DNA of 64,000 nucleotides from Ophioderma brevispina (Eukaryota; Echinodermata; Ophiuroidea; Amphilepidida; Ophiodermatidae). The translations under genes and the position numbers were made by a program. Within the stretch, counting starts at the first letter, position 1. Every line of letters begins with the position of its first letter. The notes beneath the pieces were generated by a model that worked only from the letters and a program-made list of their open reading frames with translations, searched no databases and was not told the DNA's origin. The DNA lies in the NCBI GenBank assembly GCA_023653785.1, contig JAMKCH010022319.1:1-64000 (forward strand), read 5' to 3'. Of this stretch, positions 47,235 to 58,085 are shown piece by piece.

Positions 47235-47800
47235 ACCAAAGGAAGGATTCCGGGGCTCCGCCCCTGGAACCCCCGCATGGGGGGAAAGTATAGTTTATCT
47301 GCTTTCAAGGATAATGCATATAACAACGAGGGAACCTCATCCCAAAGGCCACTCCAAAAACATACTAACACCCGAGGCTTCCGTGGGGCTCCGCCCCTGA
47401 AATATGCTTTACAATAATGAGATAACGAGAGCTCTCCGATTAAGGGCCAACTCACACACAAGCTAAAACCTGAGGGCTTCGGGGGGATCCGCCCCCGGGA
47501 AAACCCAAATCAGGGCCAGTAAACGGTTCATCTGCTTCAAGAGAAATGGAGGATAACCTCTCGATCTCTGAAGGCAGCCGCACTCACATGCTAAAACCTA
47601 AAGAGCGTTCCGGCGACTCCACCCCCCCCACCACCAGGGACAGTATATTAGTTTCCACCTGCTTCAAAGGTATGATATAACTGGGAAAGCCCCGGTTGAG
47701 ACCTATCGGCACGCTCAAAAAAATGCTGAAAACACGGGGGGGTACGCTTCCGGGGGCTCTGCCCCTGGGACCCGCAAGGCTTTTCCCGGGGCCAACTGTA
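47235..47800 (-). repeat. GC-rich tandem array (right)
   Basis: Mirror of 2335-2870. Several units with ggggctccgcccctggaacc, tagtttatctgctttcaagg and atgctaaaacc. Confidence 0.7.
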
Positions 47801-47829
47801 GGTTGGGTGCGTTTATTATTCCGAAGGTT

Positions 47830-48130
47830 CGTTTATTCGAAGGTTCGTTAATCCAGGACATGGGAATTTCCTATAGTTTCATTAATCCAAGTTTTCATTG
47901 ATCCAAAACATTTGTTTCAATCTTCCGAAGGTTTGTGCTTCGAAGGTCGTTTATCCATGGTGGTTAATCCGACAAAATGAAAAATAAATTGGTGTTGATC
48001 CGAAAAATAGCATAACCTAAACCTCCGAAAAAATGGAACATTCGGATTAAATGGCCCTTGGGATTCTGCGGGATAAACCCGACCTTCGGAAAACGAGCGA
48101 GTCCTTCGGAAAATAAGCGAACCTTCGGAT
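47830..48130. repeat. Minisatellite of ttccgaaggttcg units
   Basis: Irregular repeats of ttccgaaggttcgtt and their inverse, including aacctccgaaaaaa and accttcggaaaat. The array changes orientation inside. Confidence 0.7.
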
Positions 48131-49097
48131 AAATGGCATAGACCCTTCTTAGGTGGCCCTCTGTATTCACCCATTATTTGCTAAAGCCAAAAAAACATGC
48201 TATTGGGGGCACCACGTTAACATCTTGCCCCGGGCGCCACATTTCCTAGCTACGCCACGTCAGCTACAGTTGGAAGGATGTTCAACCAGGTTCAATACAA
48301 TTCACTATGAGTTACAATATGATTCATTCCCACCAAGGGACACAAGTTCATTGGGCTGTAAGTGTTACTTACATGGACATGAACTGACCTTGTGTTGATT
48401 CTGGGCATCATATATCATACCCAAAACCAGGGGGTGTATTTTCTAATACAGGGTGAATGGAAAGGTTACGAACGTGCCAGGGAAACGAGGATTTTACTAG
48501 GCGCATAGATTAAGGACTGTAGTTTGATAGCAAGTCGATTCTTTCTTTCCACAAGGCGACTCTCCAAAGATATCACATAAGGCCGAAAAAAAATTGTGTG
48601 TTGACCTCAGCCGCCCGGTCGAAAATCGACGAAACTTCGGACCGGCTTTTTTTATGATATATATTGGAGTATTTCTTCACAATTTGATTCCTGTTTGCAA
48701 CTTTAAAAAGTCATATTGATCGCATACATTCTAACAGGTAAGAATGGTTCCCAATTTGACTCCCCAACTCAATTAAGGATGCCAGATGGGATACACTTAC
48801 TAGTTGGTGAGATGCACATTCAGACTACAGTCCTGTCCTCCATGCCTCTAGTCCTGATTCGGGTAATCCGATATCCCCTAAGGTTCATAATTCCCAGTTG
48901 CGTAACCAGACCTTTGCAAAGGGGGGGGGGGGCTGAAGGGGTGCCAAGGCTTTTTTTGAGGGGTCAAATTGGGTCCTTCTCCATAGACACGTAAAAAGTC
49001 AGTTCATTTGGGGGGGCTGAATGGGGGTGGCAGGGTTCTTTTTGGGGGGGTGGCTTTCGCCCCTCCCCCCCCCCCACCCCGCTGGTTTACGCCACTG
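48131..49097. other. Repeat-like sequence without assigned element
   Basis: Contains a fragment (cttgccccgggcgccacatt with ctagctacgccac, 48225-48260) also present near 47025-47085 in inverse form, and G-rich/C-rich runs at 48915-49080. No gene. Confidence 0.4.
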
Positions 49098-49640
49098 ATA
49101 ATTCCGAAGGTTCGCTTTTTCGAATCTTAAGGGTTCGCTTTTCCGATTTTAAAGGGTTCGTTTTTCCCGAAGTTTAAAAGGGTTCGCTTTCCCGAATCTT
49201 AAAAAGGTTCGCCATTCAGAATTTCCCAAAAAGGGTTCGTTATTCCGATATTGAAAAGGTTCGGTATTACCGATTTTGTTTTTCACATTGGAGCATGAAC
49301 AGATGACTATATTGATACTTTTGGAAGGCCAGTGATGCCAATGACATTAATCACCACTCTTTATACAAGGATTTGTTTAATTTTCACATTTGAAAAAAAT
49401 GGAAATAACAAACAAAATCGTCACACAGACTATTTTCTGTTTGTTGTGGTATGCCACCATTCAAATTGTTTGCGCACCTTAACCCCAACACTAAACCAAA
49501 CCCCCTGATCCTAACCCTAACTTTAACATTAAACCCTTAAGCCTAGCCCTAACCTGACACTCAAACAAAAACACTTGTCTTATCTAAATTGTCTGCTACA
49601 ATCAATTGTTTCTTTTTAAAAAAAAATCGGAAAGCGAATC
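49098..49640 (+). repeat. Composite repeat: ttcgcttttccga minisatellite plus ctaaccct-like tract, left copy
   Basis: About seven units of gggttcgcttttccgaatctt (49098-49275) are followed by unique sequence, a degenerate cctaaccctaac tract (49478-49560) and ctgctacaatcaattgtttc. Most of it recurs in reverse at 55160-55540. Confidence 0.7.
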
Positions 49641-50199
49641 TTTCAACAGTATTCAAATGTAGTCTGTGTTACAGACCTTGTAACTGTATTAGCTCTATCG
49701 AAAAAAAACTACCGGGTACTATAAGCTAAAAAGGGGACCAACCAATTTGGTAACAAGGCTGTGAACTTCAGTCGAATATTTCCTCCGAAATAGCACGGAT
49801 GTTTTTTTTTTTTTCATAGACCCGTGTAGTAAATTTTTCCCTGGACGAGGGTAAATTCACACCAATGATATTGACAATTGATGAGGTCATCAATACATTT
49901 TAAAAAATAGGAGGCTGGCAGTTCTGTCTGCCCTTGACGATTGATAGTGCTGGACACCTTCTAGACAGGTGATCCACCACTCGGTGTGCAGCACGCGTAC
50001 GCCAGGACAATAGGGCGGCAAGGCATGGTGCATTACCAAATCGATTGAAAAGCTTGTTTTTGTTTAGAAATTGATGTGGGGTTTTGATAGCTTTTAAAGG
50101 CGGAATCAGAGATTTCCTGATGAGGGCGCCCTCACTTTCAAAAAAACGTGTTGTTTTTTGCATGTACATTAATGCTTTCAAATTAACTTAAGCACTGTG
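49641..50199. other. Unassigned sequence
   Basis: A 93-codon minus-strand frame at 49900-50181 has no recognised domain. Confidence 0.35.
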
Positions 50200-50470
50200 T
50201 GAAATTGTTAAGCTTAAAATTCGATTCCTATATAGAAAATCACAACGTTGTTCTAAAATTCCGGATCCGATTTGTTAACACAGTATCATATGGATTAATA
50301 CTACACATTTAAATGTGTACTGCATCAAAACGAAACATCCGATTCATCCCAAATTTCGGAATGGGGTTGTAAGGTACTTCTATCGTTCTAGGGAATATTT
50401 TTCATATGACAAAAAATATATTCGAAATTCTCTGAGTCAGACTTTTTAAATTGCAATATAAACGTTATGG
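50200..50470 (-). repeat. Third copy of the inverted-repeat arm terminus
   Basis: Matches 40435-40710 directly and 7060-7340 in reverse (gtgtgaaat, aatcacaacgttgttctaaa, ttccggatccg, catccgattcatc, gagtcag). It shows that the inner end of the arms is itself a dispersed repeat. Confidence 0.65.
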
Positions 50471-51651
50471 TTATAAAATCAAGGGTAAATTACTATTTAT
50501 GGTACGTATTTTAAGAAAGGAGAGGGTCGTGATGCGATATACAACACATAGAAAGAAACGGGGGAGGGGGAGGAGGGGATCATGACCCCATGCAAATTCC
50601 ACCACACACAAAAAACAACAAAGTTTTTTTTTTTAAAATTTTACCTAAATTTTGGGCTCCACCCATACGTACGATTTCTGCCCATGATCAAGGGTATATT
50701 TTACAAAGAGAGGAACGTATTTGTTTAATGAGGGGGGGGGGTTTATAGGGTGTAAACGAGAAGGGAAGGGGAAAGACGTACATAACAGGGAACACGCACA
50801 AAAGATATAACCTTCGTTCCTCCCCCTACCTCTTTTTTTTGCGAAAAGGATTTTACTAATCCACCATGCATTCACTTCAATGCAGATTGCAATATAACGG
50901 ACTTATGTGCGAAAACAAGTTTTTACAAAATGCGAAAACAAAAAAAAAACAAAATGGCATTGAGAATGAGTTCGGAATTTTTTATATTTTGATGTAAAGC
51001 TATTCTTTTGATAATGTAACTTTCGAAAAAAAGACAGTTTTTTAGAGGGAAAGTTAAAAAAAATATGAGTATTTTGTAAATGTTCTCTGTATATTCACCA
51101 TATTTTTTGTAATTTTGAGTGCGGTGCGAATTCACCTAAAATCCGTAAACATTTTCTTTCTTTTAGTTTTTCAATAAAATATGTTCTTTTGAATAAAAAA
51201 AACACCCCTGAATGCTGAAAGCCTGGCTGTTGTCATCTCGAAAAATGCCAGTTTTGGGATCAATAATCTCAATTTCAAAAGCAGAGTCTATCACCGTCGC
51301 TTCGAAAAACTTGTTTTCATTCGATGATTTTTTTTCCGATTTAATTTCTCTAACTTGTTCATCCTGTAGTGTTATTAACTGCGTTTTCTTGCTTGAACAA
51401 CCTGCACGTGGGGAATCGCAGAGCTTTGAAATAAACCCTTTTTCGAAAGAAGTGGAAAACTATATATTTTCAACTCGAATAGGCCTACACTGAGTTTGTA
51501 ATCGATTATTTAATGAAAAATAACTCATTTTTGAATGCCAATTGCACCATTATTTTGATTCAACTGGTTGAAAAAAAAAATCGATGCGGATTGCACCATA
51601 TCCAATGATACCGTTTTGTACTCGATTTGAAACCAAAAAACTTGTTTGAAA
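50471..51651. other. Unassigned AT-rich sequence
   Basis: Low complexity G/A-rich stretch near 50555-50580 and several short open frames without domains. Confidence 0.35.
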
Positions 51652-52201
51652 ACCTCCACACTTAAAAATCAAAGGGTCAAAATAAACTCTAAAGGTTAAC
51701 ATTTAGGCCCGCGGGCTGTGTCAATTATGAAACCAAATGAGTCAAAAATGGAAAGTCACTTGACCCAACTGATCTGGTACAAAAATGTGGGTTTAAAAAA
51801 AAAAACATAAACCCATTGGGGTTGAAATTGAAGACTACGCCTCCTATATGGGGGTCATATGTTTTGAAAAATAACCCTTGGGGGGTCAAAAATTACTATT
51901 TTAATATAAAAAATGACTATATTTAAATTAACATTTGGTTAATCGGGACACGGATGCAAAAAAAAAAATCTTGACAAAACAAGTAAGCCAAAAAGTTGAT
52001 TTCAACTACCTCCTTCGCTCAAAGCACATTATTTGGCGCTTTGAATTTGAAACCATAAGCGACCTTTAAATATGATGCTAAAAAACAGAAAAAAAACCGA
52101 ACGTTGATGGTTGATTTCAACCCCGCTATAGTGTCAATTAAGTGGACCAGATAAAGTGTTGGTTTGTTGATATTTTGACCCATTGTTTTAAGTGTGAAGG
52201 T
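51652..52201. mobile_element. MITE with acacttaaaa termini
   Basis: The left end cctccacacttaaaaatcaa followed by gggtcaaaata is mirrored by tattttgaccca then ttgttttaagtgtgaaggt at the right. The interior carries further ggttgatttcaac and ggtcaaaa phrases. About 550 bp, no coding capacity. Confidence 0.7.
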
Positions 52202-52319
52202 TAATCAATCATTTTTTCTACTTGACTCGAAAAAGTAAAGTTTAAATGAACAAAGTGAAAAAAAATGAAAATTTCCTATAGTTGCTGCAGCATGAGGTGA
52301 AAAAAGGCCTTAGATTTCT

Positions 52320-53800
52320 ACCAACCAGGGCCCGGAATAATACCATTACAATTCATAGCTAAAATCGATCAATGGTTTAGGGAGGGTAGTACACGAAAAT
52401 ACGTGACTGACAAAAGAAAAGTGATGGCAATCGCAATAAAGCAACATTTCCAAAATGGCCGCCATTTTAAAGGGTAAACGCTGTACTATAGCGACAAATT
52501 AGTGTCAAAAGTTGTTGTCCTGGGTCAAAAAAAAGAAAGGGTTCCAATATAAATTGCAGAATGTGGTCATGAAAATTTATAAAAACAAGCCTATTTTTTC
52601 AAGATGGTCGAACATCTCTCTAAGAAAAACCGTTATATTTCTTATTATATAAACCTATGAAGATGCTTTGGTGTTGTCAAGATAAGTGTTTTCTGGGTCA
52701 AGGAGTTTGATTTAAACATTTTCAAAACTGTAAAGAAGGAATATAAAGTATGTTTATTCCATATGCACTGTTGCCAAGATTGACCATATTTCTAAACAAG
52801 TACCCCAAGAGGGTTAGAATTACTGTAATGTCAGGATGAATGTCTCAAAGTGATAAAAATATTACCCAGATGCTTGGTAATTATTACCAACTCAAAATCC
52901 TCAGTAACTCCTCCTTGGAACTCCAAACTGCGCTTAGGGGGCCATATAAACGAAAACCAAAACAGTGAACAACCAGGTGTACACCTTGACCAAGGTCACT
53001 TAACGGGGTTGAATGAAAAATTTTCCCACGGGTCCATTTCTCTTACATATCTGAAGAAGAAACAGAAATTATGTTTATATGAAAGTAGTACAGGTATAAA
53101 CATTAAAAACTCCATGCAATTCAGATATATGGTTGAGATGAATACAATAGAGTGGTCAAGTGTCCATTTTGGGTGTCACATGGTAGTCTATGAATAACAT
53201 AACGCACGACCCCCTGACAGTTTGAGAATATGTGTTGATTGAAACCTGACCTTAAAAAAACATACCACTTTGTTACCCAAATCGTCATCCTAGGTGATTT
53301 ATAGCATGAGGTATGAGTAAGGATTGTTGCCTTTTATATGTCGACCATCTTAGAAGATAGTGGCGTTCTGGAAACGTCCATTAATTTATTTTCATCTGAC
53401 AATTTTGAAAATGGTTTTTATTGTTTAAACTCCTTGACCCTGAAAAAATCTTAATTGTACACCACAATCATCTTCCTAGGCTTATATATTAAGAGATGTC
53501 AGGTTGGGGTCAATAAGATGTCAGCCATCTTGGAAAATCGGCCACATTCATATTTGATGGTTTGGGAATAGTTTTACTGACTCTTTGCCAAGCAAAAAAA
53601 CATATTACGCCAAAACTGTGTTCTTGGGTGTTTTTGCCTTAAGAGGCTTCCACTTTGGAAAATGGCCGCGTATTTGCAAATGGCCACACCCTTATGATTT
53701 TGTCATCATCTGTTTAATGAGTCCACATCCCTACGATCAATTGTAGCTATGGTGACAAATGATTATCCGGGACCCGGTACCCCTTATCTACTAGTTGGTG
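52320..53800. repeat. Inverted-repeat-bounded block of diverged ~200-bp units
   Basis: Ends are inverse copies: ccagggcccggaataatacc at 52323 with agctaaaatcgatcaatgg, against cgatcaattgtagctatgg and tatccgggacccggtaccc at about 53735-53790. Inside, phrases such as aagatggtcgacc, aaaatggccgcc and tagcatgaggt recur five or six times. The 115-codon frame at 52850-53197 spans these units and shows no domain. Confidence 0.6.
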
Positions 53801-54786
53801 CGCAGCCACATATCAACTTTGTAAATTCAAATCGCAATTTTGGAAAATCCATCAGTGTTTTTTAAATGATACAAAGGGTTTTTTTGTGGGTGAAACAGTT
53901 TTTTTTCAAGTAATGAAACTAATGAACTCGTTTTTCTTTGTCATCTTGTAATCCTCGTCTAAACTCAGTTCATCACTTGCAAAGGTAATTTAATTTTGTA
54001 AAACGTGGAGTTAAACATATTTTATATGGATTAGGCCTATTTTGTTATTTTGCTGGGAGCTTTACCGATCAATATGACACAGGTGTTTTTTCTTTTTTTA
54101 GGTAAACATTTAACCTCATCGGTTTAAGTGGGTTATCGTAATTTTGTGTCATCTATTCCGAAACTGTTCTCGTTATGTATTTCAGTTAATGAAATTATGG
54201 CACACAGATTGCATAATTGTATCGTTAACCATAGATCGAACTGTGGGTTCAATTCATATTTTTACAAATTCCGCATTTATTATTTTTTATTTATTTTAAG
54301 TTGAGAATAAAAATCGAATAAGAAAATCTTCCATTCGTGCGTCAAACCCCTAATAAAAGAGTCTCTATACTTTTCACAAGTGGTGGATGCGTATTCCACA
54401 ATAAATCGTAACTTTGATTTTTCTGGGTTTTTCTAATGAAAAACACTGATTTACAGCAAATGAAATAGCTTTCTCAAAACGCAAACATTTTAATTGAAAA
54501 AGTGAGATCTTTAATCATTGAAAACTGTTGTCATTCTAAAAAGTTGTGAAAAATTACTCAAGTTCGAAAGCAGATTTGCACCATTAGAACCATATTACAA
54601 ACGTTTTATTTGTAATCCATGGCTTGGTTTTATTTTTAAATTTAAAACCTCAGTTCTGACTCGATTTTCACCACAGTTCTGATTAATTAAGCCTGACTCA
54701 GAGAGTTTACGAGGGGGCACCCTTCAATGTTAAACAAATCATGTTTCTTAATGAAGAATTTTAGACTTCTATCACACCACCATATA
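53801..54786. other. Unassigned sequence
   Basis: Nothing recognised. Confidence 0.35.
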
Positions 54787-54880
54787 GTCAGTGAAAAAAT
54801 TCACTGACCATCCAGGATTGAAGCTGGGACCTTCGGTACACTAGTCCGCGCGAACCAACTGAGCCAATGAGTCAGATGAT
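54787..54880 (-). repeat. tRNA-derived SINE head
   Basis: Minus strand: A box tggctcagttgg (54866-54855), B-box-like ggtcccagcttcaatcc (54830-54814), then tggtcagtgaattttttcac with a small hairpin (54788-54809). A functional tRNA is unlikely because of B-box changes and lack of a clear acceptor stem. Confidence 0.5.
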
Positions 54881-55159
54881 TAAGAGGAGTTATATTATAT
54901 CATAGGTCTTTTCAGTTCAATCCTGTTCCTCTAATATCTTCTAATCCAAGTAGCTAGATGTAATTGTTAGAGAATATAATATACGGAAACCAATTCCGAA
55001 ATCACATTAGTAACATAAGACAAAAAAATAAGCCTCAAACATTGTGGGTTAATTAATATTATAATTATGAATTTTTTTTTGTTAATTCTACCACTTCAAA
55101 AAATCTTCCATGTAAGATTAATTACCCATCTAAATTACCGTTATTCGAACACGTGTTTT

Positions 55160-55540
55160 TATAGCATTCGCTTTTCCGAAAAAAAGGGTTCATTCACTAT
55201 CCGCAAAATGGGTTCGCTTAGTCCGATAAATTGAAAAAGAGTTCGCTAGTCCGAATTGTCAAAAAGTTTCGTTATTCAGCTATTTAAAGGTTCTTTTTCA
55301 GAGTAAGCTAAAGGGGTCACATTCGAACCAGATACCGTGTTTCTTTATTCCGAATAGTCAGAACATTTTAGCTATTCTGATTTTTAAAGAAACAATGATT
55401 TGAAGCAGACAAATACTGTAAGATCAAGTTTTAGTTTCAAGGGTTAGAGGGGTAGGTGGTGGGTTAGGTATAGTGAAGGGTTGTTGGTTTAGTTAAGGTT
55501 AGGGTAGGGTAAGGTGCCAAACAATTGAGTCAGCCAGTTT
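55160..55540 (-). repeat. Composite ttcg minisatellite plus ggttaggg-like tract, right copy
   Basis: Minisatellite units (gggttcgcttagtccgat type) at 55160-55330, then tttaaagaaacaatgatttg and a degenerate gggttagg tract (55437-55520). The latter two are the inverse of 49640-49478. Confidence 0.65.
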
Positions 55541-56410
55541 AAGGAACACCTATTTTTTTTTAAGGGAAATCGAAAAAATTAGTATTTCAATCTCTTGAAT
55601 CAAGTTAATTTTTTCCAAAATCCACTGATTTCCCTAAAAATAGTTTGGGCCCGCCGCGCAGATTGTGCACAAATACAGAAGTTATACTCAGGCCGTACGC
55701 AAGGGGGGGGGGGTGCGGGGGTGCGTTTCGCATATCTCCCCCCCCCCAAATTCCACAAACGGTGCAAAAAGGCTCCACTTTTTGCTGAATTTTTTGTTAA
55801 AAAAAGTAAAATTTGTCGAAATTTGACCCAAATCCATTTTTGTGATGAATGATTTAAAATGTTTATAAAAAGTCCAAAAAAGGACATGTGCAGGAGGGTT
55901 TGGTCCACTTTTACCAAAAAAAGGCCCACTTTTTCGAAGGTCCAACCCCCCCCCCCCAAAAAAAAAAATCCTGCGTACGGCCCCTGTTATACTGACATTG
56001 CTTGAAAAGGGATATTAATCGACTAAGTTTTCATATATGAAATACTTATATTTCCAATAGAAAATATTAAAGAACAGCGCACTACTTCTTACTGAAACTG
56101 AAATTTCTCGCTTAAAATATTTTTTCACTAAAAAAAAGATGGGATACGCCTTATAAGAAAAAACATTATTTTAATGTTTTTTACTTTTTGTGATTTGTTT
56201 GTTGTTTTGTTGTTTGCGTGTGAGTGTTTTGGTGGTCCTGATTTATGAAAAAAATGGATTTGTTTACTTAATTGAGGGTGTACGATTATCTTCAGTAAGG
56301 GACGTTTTTCAAAAAATCAGAACTACAATTTAAGCCCTTTCTTGACCAATTAATTCTCTTTTTTGAAATGATAACATTGTGAGAAAATCGGTTGGGTTGC
56401 CATGGTATCA
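55541..56410. other. Unassigned sequence with C- and G-homopolymers
   Basis: G run at 55703-55714 and C runs at about 55738-55747 and 55946-55956. The overlapping frames on both strands (55595-55959) run through repeats of caaaaaagtccac and are not convincing genes. Confidence 0.35.
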
Positions 56411-57465
56411 TCCCAAATTGGTCTAATGGCCAGTTTGTCCTCCAATTGGTCTAATACAATTTAGTATAATAACCATTTAGTCTATAACCATTTGGCTAAA
56501 ACCATTTAGTTTAATAGCCATATAGTATAATTCATCTGGTCGATAACTCATATCTCTAATAATCATATCGTCTATAACAACTGGTATAATGCCAATGGGT
56601 CTAATACTCATCCTGGTCTAAATCCATCGGGTCTAAATCCATCTGGGTCTAACACTCATTTGGTCTAATATCCATTCTGTCTAAACATCCAGTGGTCTAA
56701 TATCATTGCCGTCTAATATGTATTCAGTCTAAGATTCAGCTCGTTAATATCATTTGTTAATGCCCATTTGGTGTAATGTCCATTTAGTCCAATATCCATT
56801 GGTTCTAATACCTTTTGTTATTAAGATTCATAATAGTCATTTGGTCTAATACCTTTTGGTCTAATGCCTATTTGGTCTATAATATCCAGTTGTTTAATAT
56901 TTAAATCAATGTTTATTAATGATCAGGTATTTGGATTTAACGCCAAGAATATTAGGAACCAAATGTTTTTTATTTAGACTAAATATAATATATAATAGAT
57001 AGATAGATTCAGGTGATTTTAGGACAAGTGGTATTATACCAAATGGATATTAGACAAAATGGAATGACGACTAAATGGGAATATACCAAATGGATATTAC
57101 GAAACCAAATGGATATTAGGACTAGATGGGTATTAGACCAGATGGCTTATAGACCAATTGGGTATTAGACCAAATGGATATGACCAAATGGATATGAGAC
57201 CAAATTGATATTAGACTAAGTGGATATTAGACAAATGGGAATGAGACCAAACGTGTTTGGTTTTAGACCAAATTGGGTAGACAAAAGGGCCATTAGGATT
57301 AGATGGACCAAATGAAATTAGGACATTCTGGTTGTTGATAAATTGGATGTTAGGACTCACTGATTATTAGGACAAAATGGGTATTAGGATTTATGGTTTT
57401 TAGACAAATGATTAGTTATACCAAATGGCTATTAGACCAAAGGGGATTAGACCAATGGCAAATAA
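56411..57465. repeat. Minisatellite (tggtctaatatccattt) that reverses orientation
   Basis: From 56411 to about 56900 some 25 irregular units of 18-21 bp read ggtctaatatccattt. From about 57040 to 57465 the array continues as the reverse complement, aaatggatattagacca. About 140 bp of other DNA (56900-57040) lies at the turning point. Confidence 0.85.
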
Positions 57466-57469
57466 GTGG

Positions 57470-58085
57470 ATCAGTAAAAGGAAGCTATAGAAGAAAGAGG
57501 AGCGGGTGAACAACAGGCATTGATAGAGGTAAGGAAAGGGGAAGAGTCAAAATGGACTGAGTAAGGGAAGGAGGTGGGTTGTTGAAAACAAACACGAACA
57601 AGAGAAGCACAAAAAGGAAAATGGATGTGAAAAAGAGGAAACTCTAGAAAAAAAGAAAAAAAGACGAGGGGAAAAGGATGATGTCTATAGGCATGTGAAT
57701 GAAAAATTGAAGAGAGAGGGGAGAGAGGGCGAGGAGCGAGAGCGAGGGTGGAAAGTAAAAGGAAGCTATATGAAAAAAAAATAAAAGAGAGTTTAAAACA
57801 GGAGATTGAGAGAGTAACAGAAGAAAAAGGAAACAGAGGGAAGGAGGCTTTAGGTCAACATGGAATGGTAGGGAAAGAGGGGGGTTGTGAGAAGAAAAAA
57901 AACCGAACAAGAGAAGAACAAAAAGAAGAAAGAAACATGTAAAAGATGTCAAAAGGAATATAGAAAAACGAGGGAGAAGGAAAAGTTTAAGGATGCCGTT
58001 ATAACGAAAAGACAAAGAATTATATGACAGTGGAAGGAAACCGACGCAAGACGGAAAAAGTGTTGTAGAGGGAAAGAGACGAGAA
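57470..58085 (+). repeat. Purine-rich tract with a 276-bp tandem duplication
   Basis: The plus strand is strongly A/G-rich over 600 bp. Two diverged copies start at 57478 and 57754 (aaaaggaagctata) and share ggttgt, acaagagaag, cacaaaaagga in order. The 192-codon minus-strand frame (57644-58222) is Phe/Leu/Ser-rich because of the pyrimidine bias and is not a credible gene. Confidence 0.7.

Larger units (their letters stand above)
40410..47800 (-). repeat. Right arm of the giant inverted repeat
   Basis: Reverse complement of 2335-7360, in order: terminal block (40410-41150), palindromic MITE (41197-41409), linker, SINE (42340-43790, interrupted), TIR-bounded element (43800-46800), GC-rich tandem array (47235-47800). 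It is about 2.4 kb longer than the left arm because of private insertions at 42544-43576 and about 44040-45490. It lacks the MITE present at 3271-3642. Confidence 0.85.

Noticed and set aside
2335..47800. Giant inverted repeat as a pure assembly artefact
   Set aside because: The arms differ by many substitutions and by private insertions with their own inverted ends, which a duplicated contig end would not show. A misorientation of the enclosed segment still cannot be excluded.
49478..49560. Telomeric repeat (cctaaccctaac)
   Set aside because: Degenerate, only about 80 bp, internal, and part of an inverted composite repeat. It is not evidence of a chromosome end.
52850..53197. 115-codon plus-strand open frame
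   Set aside because: It crosses several diverged ~200-bp repeat units, so its sequence reflects the repeat and has no recognisable fold.
55595..55959. Overlapping open frames of 85-119 codons on both strands
   Set aside because: They run through G and C homopolymers and short repeats. Simultaneous openness on both strands and lack of any domain argue against a gene.
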